Below the pieces are notes generated by a model. The model did no database searches, was not told where the DNA came from, and was given only the letters and a program-made list of their open reading frames with translations. DNA of 64,000 nt. Source: Locusta migratoria. Its lineage: Eukaryota > Arthropoda > Insecta > Orthoptera > Acrididae. Below are positions 54,582-64,000 of this stretch, piece after piece. How positions within the stretch are numbered: position 1 is the first letter of the stretch; each line of letters begins with the position of its first letter. The stretch is taken from positions 359,167,168 to 359,231,167 of the forward strand of contig CM048744.1 in the NCBI GenBank assembly GCA_026315105.1. Direction: 5' to 3'. Position numbers and translations under genes: made by a program.

Positions 54582-54765
54582 TAGTGGCGGACTAAGGCTG
54601 TTGGAAGCCCTGGGCGGCGGCAAAACAAAATGAGCCCCCCCCCCCTTCCCCGTCCACTTGGAAATACGTGTATTACTATAAAACAGTAACTTTTGGTATT
54701 TGGAGGCCCCGGACTAGAGGCACGGGACGGTCTGTCCCCCTCCCCTCCCCCTTAGTCCACCATTG
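54582..54765. mobile_element. Short hAT-type MITE
   Basis: Terminal inverted repeats TAGTGGCGGACTAAGG (left) and the complement of CAATGGTGGACTAAGG (right). Flanking 8-mers caacgggg (54574-54581) and caacggag (54766-54773) are a probable 8-bp target duplication with one mismatch. 184 bp, C-rich interior. Confidence 0.72.
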
Positions 54766-54882
54766 CAACGGAGAACATTTCGGGAGTGAAATTGAGCGCG
54801 TGAACTGTCACCTAGCGAGTGATTTTAATCACACTATAGTTTATAACTTGTTTTCCTGTATCTCGGAAGTAATATTAGTTAT

Positions 54883-55341
54883 ATATTTTCCAAATGACAA
54901 GCCAAGATCGCAAACTAACAATTTTTTAAGTGACGACCGGTTTCGGTGGACTGTGTCACCATCATCTGGTCATATATACATTGTAATCTGGTCATCTTGT
55001 TAAAAAATTGGGTATAAAATAACAAGTGCTACATTGCACTTAGCCACGATATAAAAATATACATAAGTTAAAAACATACAAGTATTTTGTAAGCTGTCAT
55101 GTTTTTAACTTTTGTATTTTTTTATTTATATAGTGACTGAGTGCAATGTTGCACTTGTTATTTTATACCCAATTTTTTAACAAGATGACCAGATTATAAT
55201 ATATATATTACCAGATGATGGTGACACAGTGCACCGAAACCGGTCGTTACTTAATAAATTGTTAGTATGCGATCTTGGCTTGTCATTTGGAAACTATAAT
55301 ACGAATCGATCGCCTCCAGACCAGACGATGTCAGGTAATCT
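54883..55341. mobile_element. P3: palindromic element with ribozyme-like arms
   Basis: Arms about 54885-55080 and 55083-55297 pair imperfectly ('tgacaagccaagatcgca' opposite 'tgcgatcttggcttgtca'), followed by a 44-bp tail. A perfect 13-bp target duplication taatattagttat lies at 54870-54882 and 55342-55354. Motif (e): on the minus strand (54930-54975) arm TGAC, CAGATGA (U4 changed), T, GGTG-...-CACC, GAA, ACCGGT, C, arm GTCA, a perfect 4-bp stem; the plus copy is at 55203-55247. Confidence 0.87.
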
Positions 55342-55354
55342 TAATATTAGTTAT

Positions 55355-56680
55355 TTTAAGATCTTCCAAAAGATAAGGTTAAAAAAAAGAGATTACTTTT
55401 CTACACGATATCCACGAAAGAGATGGCTATCATCGAGGTGACTCGTGTAACATACTACAGTGGCAACTAGGTGGTACTTGTAGTACGTGTTTGGAAACAA
55501 TATTTGTAAGGTGTTTCTATGTATTGAAAACATGGCTTCTAGTTAAGAGGGCAAACACACATTGTCAGGGGTCTTTTTTTGTTTAAATGGACTTTTTTCC
55601 CCTGCAAAGCAAGTTTTGGGAATATATGCGAGGGTTGGAACTTAAATAATGGCAACTATTTATTCACAACCATACAAAAGCGTTACATGTTTGCACCAGT
55701 TACTCACCTTCAAAGTAGTCACCAGCATTGTGTAATACCCGTTTTATTAAATTGGATTGATTAATATGTCGTGGAATAATAAATTTGTGAAAGTCATTCC
55801 GCCTTTCTATCTCCACTGCTTCCTTTTATATAAAAATTCGATGTGATAGGTGTTTAGTTATTCAACTATTGAAGCGGTACACTACGGTAAGGCGACCAAC
55901 ATCTGGTCATTGCTTTAAGGTAGATGACCAAAATCTCAAGGCAGATTTAGTCACACTAAATTTCAGCTGCACAACTACACGTATTTCCTTGGAATGGATG
56001 ATATAGGGCTGTAGACATTAAAGACCAGACATACTTTGCTTAATTTGACTCATATTCAATATTTTGTGGTAGTTCTACAAGCTGGTATTACCAAAATATT
56101 TATATGTATTTGAGTGACGTCTCTTTCTTTCCGCTTATGAAGTTCTGCACGATAATGGTGACTACAGTCAGCCCCGTCCTTTAGTCCCTTAAAACTCCTA
56201 ACCACAACAACTACAAACTCGCTTACATAGAACGCGGTAAGCTCGATTAACGTTGTTTGCTTTAATCACGAATATTATTAGCCTCATAACTTCAAATAAA
56301 CACACAAACACTTGTTCGTCTTCTTGCTGCGAGAAGTTTTCGGTCTTCATTTTCACTGTGAGAGAGCACATAATGAAAACCGATCACTTCACAGTAGGTA
56401 TTACGGAAAAACAAAGGACGTAGCATAAACCGAAACATGTGGCTCTAACTTTCCTCGGTTCTCGAATGCTGACTAGCGATCTTTCGGCACTGGTTCTTTT
56501 AAGGCGTTGCGAAATGTTGCGTCGTTTCAGTGAATTGAGAAACAGCAAAACAAACGGGTTTTTTTAAACGTCAAAGTCTCTATAATCCGCATTCTGGAGT
56601 AAATACTTCCATGTATCTCAACTTCTCTGCGGCGTGATTCGAAGTATGGCAGCCGGAGGTGATGGTTGTATGACTATTTT
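55355..56680. other. Unassigned intergenic stretch
   Basis: AT-rich with short frames of no recognised family. Confidence 0.4.
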
Positions 56681-56684
56681 GTGT

Positions 56685-56740
56685 GATTGCGTGAGTGTTC
56701 TATTTTCTGAAGAAGGCCATGGCCGACAGCTGAAAGTGTT
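56685..56740 (+). ncRNA. Degenerate hammerhead-like motif (i)
   Basis: Arm TTTT, CTGAAGA, A, GGCC-AT-GGCC, GAC (GAA altered), AGCT palindrome, G, arm AAAG. The layout fits the other sites, but GAA is changed and G at the cut position is not permitted in active hammerheads. Confidence 0.35.
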
Positions 56741-57608
56741 GTATATATGTGTCTTTTGTATGTCTTGTTGTAAACTGTCCTTATTGCTATACTACACTTA
56801 GGAAATAAATGGACATCGTTTAGTTCCGGTACAATGGATGTAGAGGAATTGTTGAGTAAATTTAAATGCATTGTAAATAAAGGGTTAGAGAAATATGTGC
56901 CTGCGAAGTCGATTAAGGATGGCAAAGATCCACCGTAGTATAATAATAATCTTAGAAAGCTAGTGAGAAAGCATAGACTGTTGCAATCTCGGTTCAAAAA
57001 AGAACATGCAAATGATGTCAGGCAAAAGTTAGTAGAGATTCGTGCGTCTATAAAAAGATCGATGCGCGAAACGTACAATAATTACCTCAGCCAAATCTTA
57101 GCAAAAGCTTTTTCCGAGAACCCGAAAAAAATTCTGGTCCTATGTAAAATCGATAAGTGAGTCAAAGCCCACTATACAGTCACTTGTTGATCATTCCGGT
57201 GCAGTAATAGAAGAGAGCAAACGGTAAGCTAAAGTTCTAAATTTAACCTTTAATAGATCTTTCACGCAGGAGAACCGTACAAATGAACCACCATTTGATC
57301 AACGTACAAACTCCGAAATGGAGGCCATAGTTATAGGTATTTCCGGTGTAGAGAACCAGCTGAGAGAGCTAAAGACAAAAACGTTTCCTGGTCAGGATGG
57401 AATACCAGGTCGGTTTTTCAAAGAGTATTCTGCAAATTGGCCCCTTACGTAGCTTATATTTTTCGCGAACCTTTAATTCAGCGCAAAGTTCTTAGCGATT
57501 GGAAAAAACGCAGCTGACTGTCGTTCATAAGAAAGCTAAAAGAACTCACCCACAAAATTACAGGACAATATCGTTGATATCAGTTTCCTGTAGAATTTTG
57601 GAGCACAT

Positions 57609-57980
57609 ACAGGTGATTCCTATAATAAAGAAGACAGCAACCAACTACTTTTGATTTTGCTACTTATTAAATAAATAGCGCCGTTACCGGTTTCCAACCT
57701 TTCAGTTCATCATCGCGACACAAGCTAATGGAACCGACTTTTCGATTGGACCACACAAGCAAAGACTTTTCACCACAAGAAAGAAAAATGTAAGTGACAT
57801 TTGTGTGAACGTGAACAGCCGTCTGATGATGAACTGAAAGGTTCGAAACCGGTAACGGCGTTTTTTAGTTAATAAATAGCATAGTCAAAAGTGGTTGGTT
57901 GCTGTCTTCTTTATTATAAGAATCACCCTGTATTTCATACACAACCAAGGGCTCAAAGTGTCAGTTTTTGATAAAATAGC
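57609..57980. mobile_element. P4: palindromic element with ribozyme-like arms, in LINE B
   Basis: Outer arms pair over about 60 bp (acaggtgattc ... 'aagaagacagcaaccaacta' opposite its complement at 57889-57932), with a second paired block around the motif. A 48-bp tail (57933-57980) follows. Target duplication attttggagcacat (57595-57608) and attttggaacatat (57981-57994), two mismatches. Motif (d), plus strand 57818-57858: arm GCCGT, CTGATGA intact, T, GAAC-TGAAAG-GTTC, GAA, ACCGGT, A, arm ACGGC, a perfect 5-bp stem. The minus copy at 57679-57717 is damaged. This is the best-preserved motif. Confidence 0.87.
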
Positions 57981-58713
57981 ATTTTGGAACATATTCTCAG
58001 TTCGAAAATAGTAAATTTCCTTCAAAATGAAAAGCTTCCTTCTATGAATCAGCATGGGTTTCGAAAACATCGTTCATGTGAAACTCAGCTTGCCCTTTTC
58101 TCACATGACATCTTGCGAGCCATGGATGAAGGGCAACAGGCGGATTGTGTTATTCTCGACTTGAAAAGGCGTTCGACGCGGAGCCACACTCCAGACTGCT
58201 AACGAAGATACGAGCTTATGGAATAGTTTCACAAATTTGTGACTGGCTGGAAGACTTCCTAAGCAATAGAACGCAGTACGTTGTTCTCGACGGCGAGTGT
58301 TCATCAGAGACGAGTGTATCGCCAGGCGTGCCCCAGGGGAGTGTGATAGGACCGCTATTATTTTCTATCTATATAAATGATCTGATGGACAGAGTAAGTT
58401 GTAATTTGCGGCTGTTTGCTGATGCTGCTGTGGTGTATGGCAGGGTGTCGTCTTTAATTGACTGTAATAGCATACAGGATGACGTAGACAAAATTTCTAG
58501 TTGGTGTGAAAAATCGCAGCTAGCTCTAAATGTAGAAAAATGTAAGGTGATGCGCTGAGTAGGTCAAACAACTCCATAATGTTCGTATACTGCATTAGCA
58601 GTGAGCTTCTCGATGCAGTCGCGTCTAGGCGTAACACTGCAGAGCGATATCAAATGAAACGAACATGTAAGAACAGTTGTAAGGCGGACAACCAACTTAG
58701 GTTTATTGGGAGA

Positions 58714-58909
58714 TGTTCAAATGTTTGTAAAGCGTATTGGACTTAACTGCAGGGTCATCAGTCCCTAAATTTACAAACTACTTATGAACTACCTTATACT
58801 AAGGACAGCACAAACATACATCCCCGAGAGGGGATTCGAACCCCCGACGGGGAACGGCCTCGCGCATCGCAGCATAGCGCCCCAATGCTCGCGGCCGCTC
58901 CTCCGCGGC
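58714..58909 (-). mobile_element. tRNA-derived SINE S1 in LINE B
   Basis: Reversed S1: 'tgttcaaatgtttgtaaagc', 'gcagggtcatcagtccct', 'gaggggattcgaacccccga'. A perfect 11-bp duplication ttattgggaga lies at 58703-58713 and 58910-58920; removing the SINE restores LINE B 'FIGRIL'. Confidence 0.93.
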
Positions 58910-59439
58910 TTATTGGGAGAATTTTGAGAAGATGTACTTCATCTGTAAAGGAGACCGCGTATAAAACGCTTGTACGGCCACGTCTTGAGTATTGTTCAAG
59001 TGTTTGGGACCCGCAGCGAATCATTTTAAAGGAAGACATAGAAGCAGTTCAGAGACGAGCAGGTAGTTTTGTTACTGGTAGGTTCGACCAATGCGCGAGT
59101 GTCACGGAAATGCTCCGGCAACTCAATTGGGGATCGCTGGAGGAAAGACGACGTTCTTTTCAAGAATTTCTGTTGAGGAAATTTAGAGAGCCGGAATTTG
59201 AAGCTGAGTGTAGAACGGTCTTTCTGTCGCCTACTTACATTTCGCGTAATGATCACAAAGACAAGATAAGAGAAATTAGGGCTCGTACGGAGGCATATAG
59301 GCATTCTTTTTTTCTTCGTTCTATTTGGGAGTGAAATAGGAAAGGAAATGCCTAATAGTGGTACAGTGTACCCTCCGCGACGCACTTTACGGTGGATCGC
59401 GGAGTATATAGGTAGATGTGAAACATCAATTATTATCAG

Positions 59440-59880
59440 AAAATGTGTAGCCAGCTGAGTCTCGAACCCGGACTCCTGCTTTCTAGGCAGTTGCGCTGAC
59501 CTCTACAACACCGGGGACACAGCAATCACCACACCTGAACGAACTGCTCAAGTACAATTCCCGTCATGTACACTTCTGAACTTCACCCTGCCCACTAGAA
59601 TACACACTTTGTAAACTGGCTGCCGTAAGGTTGTGCTTCCGCACCGAAGAAAGGATCATTGCCTGTCATCAGTATATTGCATAAGTTACATATACGGTTA
59701 TAAAACTACGAGTTTAAGTGAGCAGGATAAAGTTGAGAATTTGTATCTGACGGCAGGCGTACTTGAGGTGTGGTGATCGCTGTATCCCCAGTCGTGTAGG
59801 GATCGTCGCAACTGCCTGGAAAGCAGAAGTCCCGGGTTCGAGTCCCGGCTGGGCACATATTCTCAAGGTTTCCCATTCGC
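59440..59880. repeat. Inverted pair of tRNA-like segments (S7)
   Basis: 59455-59530 reads the reverse tRNA-like 'gagtctcgaacccggactcc' and tgctttctaggcagttgcg, while 59780-59860 reads the forward 'cccgggttcgagtcccggc' with 'gcaactgcctggaaagcaga'. 'ggtgtggtgatcgctgt' near 59765 is complementary to 'acagcaatcaccacacc' near 59524. So the two halves form a 440-bp foldback with a loop of about 230 bp. Confidence 0.65.
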
Positions 59881-60543
59881 AGTTAATGTCATACATTCCG
59901 TGATTATGAATAGATAATAACTACAGGATCAAAAGTGCCGTCCGTTCTTTCGGATATATTCGAATGAACAGGTACGACATATATGTAACTTATAAGAAAA
60001 CTTTTTGAGATATCTTGATGAGTGAATTTCAACTGTAGATAGTACTTCACGGGTTTCCGGTTATATCAACGACCACTGGCGAGATATACAGGTGAAACAG
60101 GCGGGCAATAAGGCAGACGACAGAATTTCATTAAAAAGTGCTAGAAACCTTTATGATACTGGGGAGTTGTTCGCTCTCCCCGCACTACGGCGACCGTATG
60201 CCGTGCTCAGCACGCATTTCCGGTGGCTACCTGATAATGTAATGGGCCCTCGCCCGCCTGCCGGAGGCGCTATCTGCGCAGCCTCTATATGCGCGAGGTG
60301 CCCTCCAACTGGGCGCACGAGAGCAGAGCAAACGTTACGCAAAGCTGGAGGGGCAAGCTCACCAGGCAGCAAGCTGATAACCGTGTTTGGCACCGGCCGA
60401 CGTCGCCGCTTCATTCTGGCTGAGTGCAGTACTGGCTCTTTCGCTGTCCCCACGCTGCTGTCTACAGAATATTAGTTCAATACAATATTTATTTTATTTA
60501 TAAATATCCACTGCTTCAGGTTCTCGGAAATCGTAATATATAC
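59881..60543. other. Unassigned; GC-rich block 60150-60470
   Basis: A 127-codon plus frame (60092-60475) and a 100-codon minus frame overlap in a GC-rich block. Neither shows a motif, and both probably reflect composition. 59940-59965 has 'ccgttctttcggatatattc', a repeat-like word shared in part with the hairpin at 37056. Confidence 0.35.
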
Positions 60544-60554
60544 AAAAATTGGGG

Positions 60555-61553
60555 TGAAACTTCCTGGCAGATTAAAATTGTGTGCCGGAACCGGGACTCG
60601 AACCTGGGACCTTTGCCTTTCGCGGGCAAGCGCACTACCGACTGTGCTATCCCGACACGACTCACGATGCCGCCTCACAACTTTACTTCCACCAGTACCT
60701 CGCCTCCTACTTTCCAAACTTCACAGAAGCTCTCCTGCAAACACGCAAGACTAGCACTCCTGGAAGAAAGGATATGGTGGAGACATGGCTCAGCCACAGC
60801 CTAAGGGATGTTTCCAGAATGAAACTTCACTCTGCAGCGGAGTGTGCGCTGATATCTACATCTACATCTACATACATACTCCGCAATTCACCGTAAGGTG
60901 CGTGGCGGAGGGTACATTGTACCTCTACTAGGCATTTCCTTTCCTATTCCACTCCCAAATTGAACGAGGAAAAAAAGAATGCCTATATGCCTCCGTACGA
61001 GCCCTAATTTCTCTTATCTTGTCTTTGTGATCTTTACGCGAAATGTAAGTAGGCGGCAGCAAGATCGTACTACACTCAGCTTCAAATTCCGGCCCTCTAA
61101 ATTTACTTAACAGAAATTCACGAAAAGAACGTCGTCTTTCTTCCAGCGATCCCCAATTGAGTTGCCGGAGCATTTCCGTGACACTCGCGCATTGGTCGTA
61201 CCTACCGGTAACAAATCTAGCTGCTCGCCTCTGAACCGCCTCTATGTTTTCCTTCAAACCGATCTGCTGCGGGTCCCAAATACTTGAGCAATACTCAAGA
61301 CGTGGTCGTACAAGCGTTTTATACGCGGTCTCCTTTACAGTTGAAGTACATCTTCCCAAAATTCTCCCAATAAACCGAAGTCGGCTGTCTGCCTTACTCA
61401 CAACTGTCCTTACATGCTCGTTCCATTTCATATCGCTCTGCAATGTTACGCCTAGATATTTGAACGACGCGACCGCGTGAAACACACAATTTTAATCTGC
61501 CAGGAAGTTTCATATCAGCGCACACTCCGCTGCAGAGTGAAGTTTCATTCTGG
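60555..61553. mobile_element. S4 foldback SINE-like element split by LINE B
   Basis: Left part 60555-60855 and right part about 61481-61553 together match 27079-27491. Target duplication aaaaattgggg at 60544-60554 and 61554-61564 (both followed by tg). LINE B copy 9 sits at the hinge between the two halves; about 60 bp of S4 (the forward tRNA-like part) are missing. Confidence 0.9.
60856..61480 (-). pseudogene. LINE B copy 9, 3' part, open frame of 182 codons
   Basis: Minus-strand frame from about 61476 to 60928 encodes AVASFKYLGVTLQSDMKWNE through WEWNRKGNA without a stop, nearly identical to residues about 462-643 of copy 1 (changes such as R-to-Y in GRYDQC). The 3' UTR and a TACATC-type tail (reverse of GATGTA) lie at 60856-60927. 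A young, heavily 5'-truncated insertion; not a functional gene. Confidence 0.93.
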
Positions 61554-61564
61554 AAAAATTGGGG

Positions 61565-62029
61565 TGTTTGTGCTTATATTTCACTCTGCAGCCAAAACTA
61601 CACATCGCAAACGAATAGTGTTTGTATGTGGTAGTAGGTATCAGACTCCCATAGTGGTAGAGGGTTGATGACGATAAGGTTTTCCTCCATCATGCCGTAC
61701 CACAGCCCACGATCAGTTTACTTCGCCACTTCGCAGTGCACTCCTCTACGCCTCCATAGGTCTGCTACAACTTGATGACTCTAATTCAAGACCTTCAGTT
61801 TTACTTTTTACAATGGCCACCTTCACTCCATTGCCGATCTGCGGGTTTTATCGACAATACGGTAGTCGAAATCACGCGACTACATATCCCACATTTTAAC
61901 GTCCATGTTTTTAGTCCTGAAAGACACCGATTTGATATTGGACCCATGTATTCGGCCCTATTTAATTTTTAACCAATTGACGGATGAAAGCAACTAGAAT
62001 GTTGGGACTCAGTAACGAATTATGACGTG
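61565..62029. other. Unassigned intergenic stretch
   Basis: No recognised family; short frames only. Confidence 0.35.
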
Positions 62030-62140
62030 AGAAAAAAATTTAACACCTGAAATTGCGTCTCTATTGACGCGAAACCGGTAGTGGACCTGTATATAAAAAG
62101 GATCTCAATAAAAACAGCTGACGCGGCTCCAGAATTTATT
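62030..62140 (+). ncRNA. Candidate hammerhead ribozyme motif (f)
   Basis: Arm CAC, CTGAAAT (core damaged at positions 8-9), T, GCGTC-TCTATT-GACGC perfect hairpin, GAA, ACCGGT, A, arm GTG. The downstream 'aataaaaacagctgac' may be the same element's body. Isolated, not part of a palindrome here. Confidence 0.45.
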
Positions 62141-62169
62141 GGTTGTTTTATGAGAGGACATTTTTAAGT

Positions 62170-62729
62170 AATCTTCAAAAAAGTGTTTCTTCCATTATAT
62201 AAAGTCTTATAATCAGATTTAAAACAATTGATAATTTTTTTAAACAATTGACAAATTCAAAAAAGAAAACGATAAGGAGGTGAAAGATATGGGAGTTGAA
62301 AGTTAACGACTTATATAAAATTCTACGTCTGGGTGTCAATACTTTGCTCTTCACTACACAATGGACAAGAACGATCTTTCTGTGTTGTTGTAGTACAAGG
62401 TCTCCCGTTGTACACCATAGCAGTTGCGTGTCGATAGCTATAAGAGGGTGGAATATATAGTGGTTGAAAGTTGTCAACTTATATAACATACGCACTGAAG
62501 ACCAGCGATGACTTTTGACACTATAATAGCAAAGAGGTTATATACTGCGAAACGTGATGCTCATTCTTCAGTTGATTTTCTACAACTAGTGTACGAATAA
62601 AGAAAAATGAGTGCATACTGCAGTTTGAAAAGTAGAACTACAAGAAAGATGCCAAAGCGTAAGAAAGAAATTTCGCGTTCTCGATCCGTTTCTAAAAGAC
62701 AGAAAACGGCGCTGAAATTGATTCTATAG
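62170..62729 (+). mobile_element. Helitron-like leader followed by a 40-codon ORF
   Basis: 62280-62570 matches the minus strand of the Helitron at 17648-18296 (shared 'gtacaacgggagac', 'gtttcgc' and 'ttgacaactttcaacca' words, read in reverse). It contains two diverged copies of a 'gttgaaagtt...acttatata' unit. Directly downstream, 62607-62729 encodes a 40-aa basic peptide starting MSAYCSLKSRTTRK and including MPKRKKEISRSRSVSKRQK. I think this resembles the N-terminus of Helitron Rep/helicase proteins of insects, but the frame closes and the rest is absent. Confidence 0.4.
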
Positions 62730-63040
62730 ACGATATAAACTTGAAATTTGTAGACGTTGTTTATCTTACACTGATGGCATCAGCGATTATTCGTTATACT
62801 CATTCCTAAGGTGTTGAAATAGGAGATGAACGGTTTTTTCTAAATACGTTGTCATTAAGGCAATTTTGAAGCAACAAATTTAAAACTTCGGATTTAAAAT
62901 TTTTATTGCAATTTTCAAAACACGTGTTTCGATATTTTTGGAAATTTAACCATTAAGAGAGTGAAATAAGGGAGAATCTTTTAAGGGTGCGACTAAGACT
63001 ATTTTGATGCTAGAAATGCGAAAATTTGGATTTGGAAACA
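62730..63040. other. Unassigned intergenic stretch
   Basis: AT-rich; no frame or repeat recognised. Confidence 0.35.
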
Positions 63041-64000
63041 AGTGATTACATATTTTCACGCAATTTATGTGCATAGATCCTGAGAAGTCAGTACCCAGAA
63101 CAACCATCTCTGGCCGTAATAACGGCCTTGATACGCCTGGGCATTGAGTCAAACAGAGCTTGGATGGCGTGTACAGGTACAGATGCCCATGCAGCTTCAA
63201 CACGATATTACAGTTCAGCGTATTGTGACGAGCAAGTTGCTCGGCCACCATTGACCAGACGTTCTCGTGATGAGAGATCTGGTGAATGTGATGGCTAGGT
63301 CAGCAGTCGAACATTTTCCGTATGCAGAAAGGCCCGTACAGAACCTGCAACATGCGGTCATGTATTATCCTGCTGAAATGTAGGGTTTCGCAAGGATCGA
63401 AAGAAGGGTAGAGCCACGGGTAGTAACACATCTGAAATGTAACGGCCACTGTTCAAAATGCCGTCGATGCGAACAAGAGGTGACGAGACGTGTAACCAAT
63501 GGCACCCCATACCATCTCGCCGGGTGATACGCCAGTATTTTGTACACGCTTCCAATGTGCGTTCATGGCGATGTCGCCAAACATGGATGCGGCCATCACG
63601 ATGCTGTTAACAGAACCTGGATTTATCCGAAAAAATGACGTTTTGCCATTCGTACACCCAGGTTCGTCGTTGCGTACACTATCGCAGGCGCTCCTGTCTC
63701 TGATGCAGCGTCAAGGGTAACCGCAGCCATGGTCTCCGAACTGATACTCCATGCTGCTGCAAACGTCGTCGAACTGTTCGTGCAGATGATTGTTGTCTTG
63801 CAAACGTCCCCATCTGTTGCCTCAGGGATCGAGACGTGGCTGCACGATCCGTTACAGCCATGCCGATAAAATATCTGTCATCTCGACTGCTAGTGATACG
63901 AGGCCATTGGAATCCAGCACGGCGTTCTGTATTGCCCTCCTGAACCTACCGATTCCATATTCTGCTAACAGTAATTGGATCGCGACCAACGCGAGCACCA
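63041..64000 (-). pseudogene. Tc1-like transposase pseudogene 2, cut by window edge
   Basis: Same family as 26003-27030 in reverse. Downward from 64000: a helix-turn-helix remnant (RDPITVSRIW-like), then MAVTDRAATSRSLRQQMGTF, the 'FSDKSRF' block (first Asp kept, following Glu changed to Lys), DGMGCHWLH, PTFQQDNT (second Asp kept), a damaged SPDLSxxE region in which the third acid is in 'RERLVNGG' context, and ITARDGCSGY near 63085. Stops at several points. The 3' TIR is missing: homology ends near 63041 and unrelated sequence follows. The 5' end is outside the window. Confidence 0.88.

Larger units (their letters stand above)
56812..59418 (+). pseudogene. LINE B copy 8, longest 5' extent, twice interrupted
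   Basis: Begins further 5' than copy 1 (frame word MDVEELLSKFKCIVNKGLEK) and runs to the 3' UTR. P4 is inserted after the CRILEH region (57609-57980), and SINE S1 at 58714-58909. An in-frame TAG replaces the W codon in 'DPPWYNNN' at about 56935, and frameshifts lie near 57135, 57435, 57505, 58170 and 58555. The FADD motif reads FADA at about 58425, so a catalytic Asp is lost. The terminal TGG of 'SIWEW' is TGA at 59332. Confidence 0.92.

Noticed and set aside
60092..60475. 127-codon frame as a gene
   Set aside because: An overlapping minus-strand frame is equally open and neither shows a family signature.

Overview
The window looks like intergenic, repeat-saturated DNA from an insect, most likely an orthopteran of the locust/grasshopper type. 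No host gene, rRNA or functional tRNA could be supported. The evidence for an insect is the mix of degraded non-LTR retrotransposons, Penelope-like elements, Tc1 and mariner transposons, Helitrons, hAT-like elements and many tRNA-derived SINE families, with long low-density AT-rich stretches between them. The orthopteran assignment is my recognition of the SINE and LINE families and was not tested by search. Family labels (LINE A-E, S1-S9, T1, R1-R2, P1-P4) are mine.

Layout. 1-5 kb: a TIR transposon (T1) carrying an inverted copy of itself, then a dead mariner. 5-10 kb: a SINE inside a SINE, and a dead Penelope-like element (reverse transcriptase plus GIY-YIG). 10-14.6 kb: SINE, foldback elements and a hAT-like element holding a LINE fragment. 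14.8-18.4 kb: LINE A interrupted by three insertions (LINE B with a 643-codon open frame, a SINE and a Helitron); removing them restores the end of LINE A's frame. 19.8-24.3 kb: dispersed repeat R2 and an old LINE B copy split by a 1.7-kb foldback element. 24.4-27.6 kb: a gypsy-type LTR and a complete but dead Tc1 element with a SINE-like foldback in it. 31.5-34.1 kb: a Helitron containing a SINE that itself contains a 1.2-kb insertion with a 19-bp minisatellite. 35-46 kb: second R2, LINE B copies, third T1 copy, a six-unit 37-bp minisatellite and LINE E. 46-48.4 kb: a mariner split by LINE B, a SINE and a palindromic element. 50-58 kb: three more palindromic elements. 56.8-61.5 kb: further LINE B copies, SINEs and a foldback SINE. 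62-64 kb: a Helitron-like leader with a short ORF, and a second Tc1 copy running off the end.

The most interesting signal is a recurring RNA-like motif at eight or nine sites: CTGANGA, a conserved T, a short hairpin starting G and closing C, GAA, a 6-8-base palindrome such as ACCGGT or ACGCGT, then one base and an arm that pairs with the sequence upstream of CTGANGA. This is the layout of a minimal hammerhead ribozyme with a tiny palindromic stem III. The pairing arms differ between sites but stay complementary. Four of the loci are near-palindromic elements (P1-P4) that share one architecture: target duplication of 12-14 bp, two inverted arms each bearing the motif, a 44-48-bp single-copy tail, then the second target duplication. 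I infer they are non-autonomous relatives of Penelope-like elements, a group known to carry hammerhead motifs.

Nothing here acts as a pathway. The elements are related only by insertion order, which the nested structures record well.
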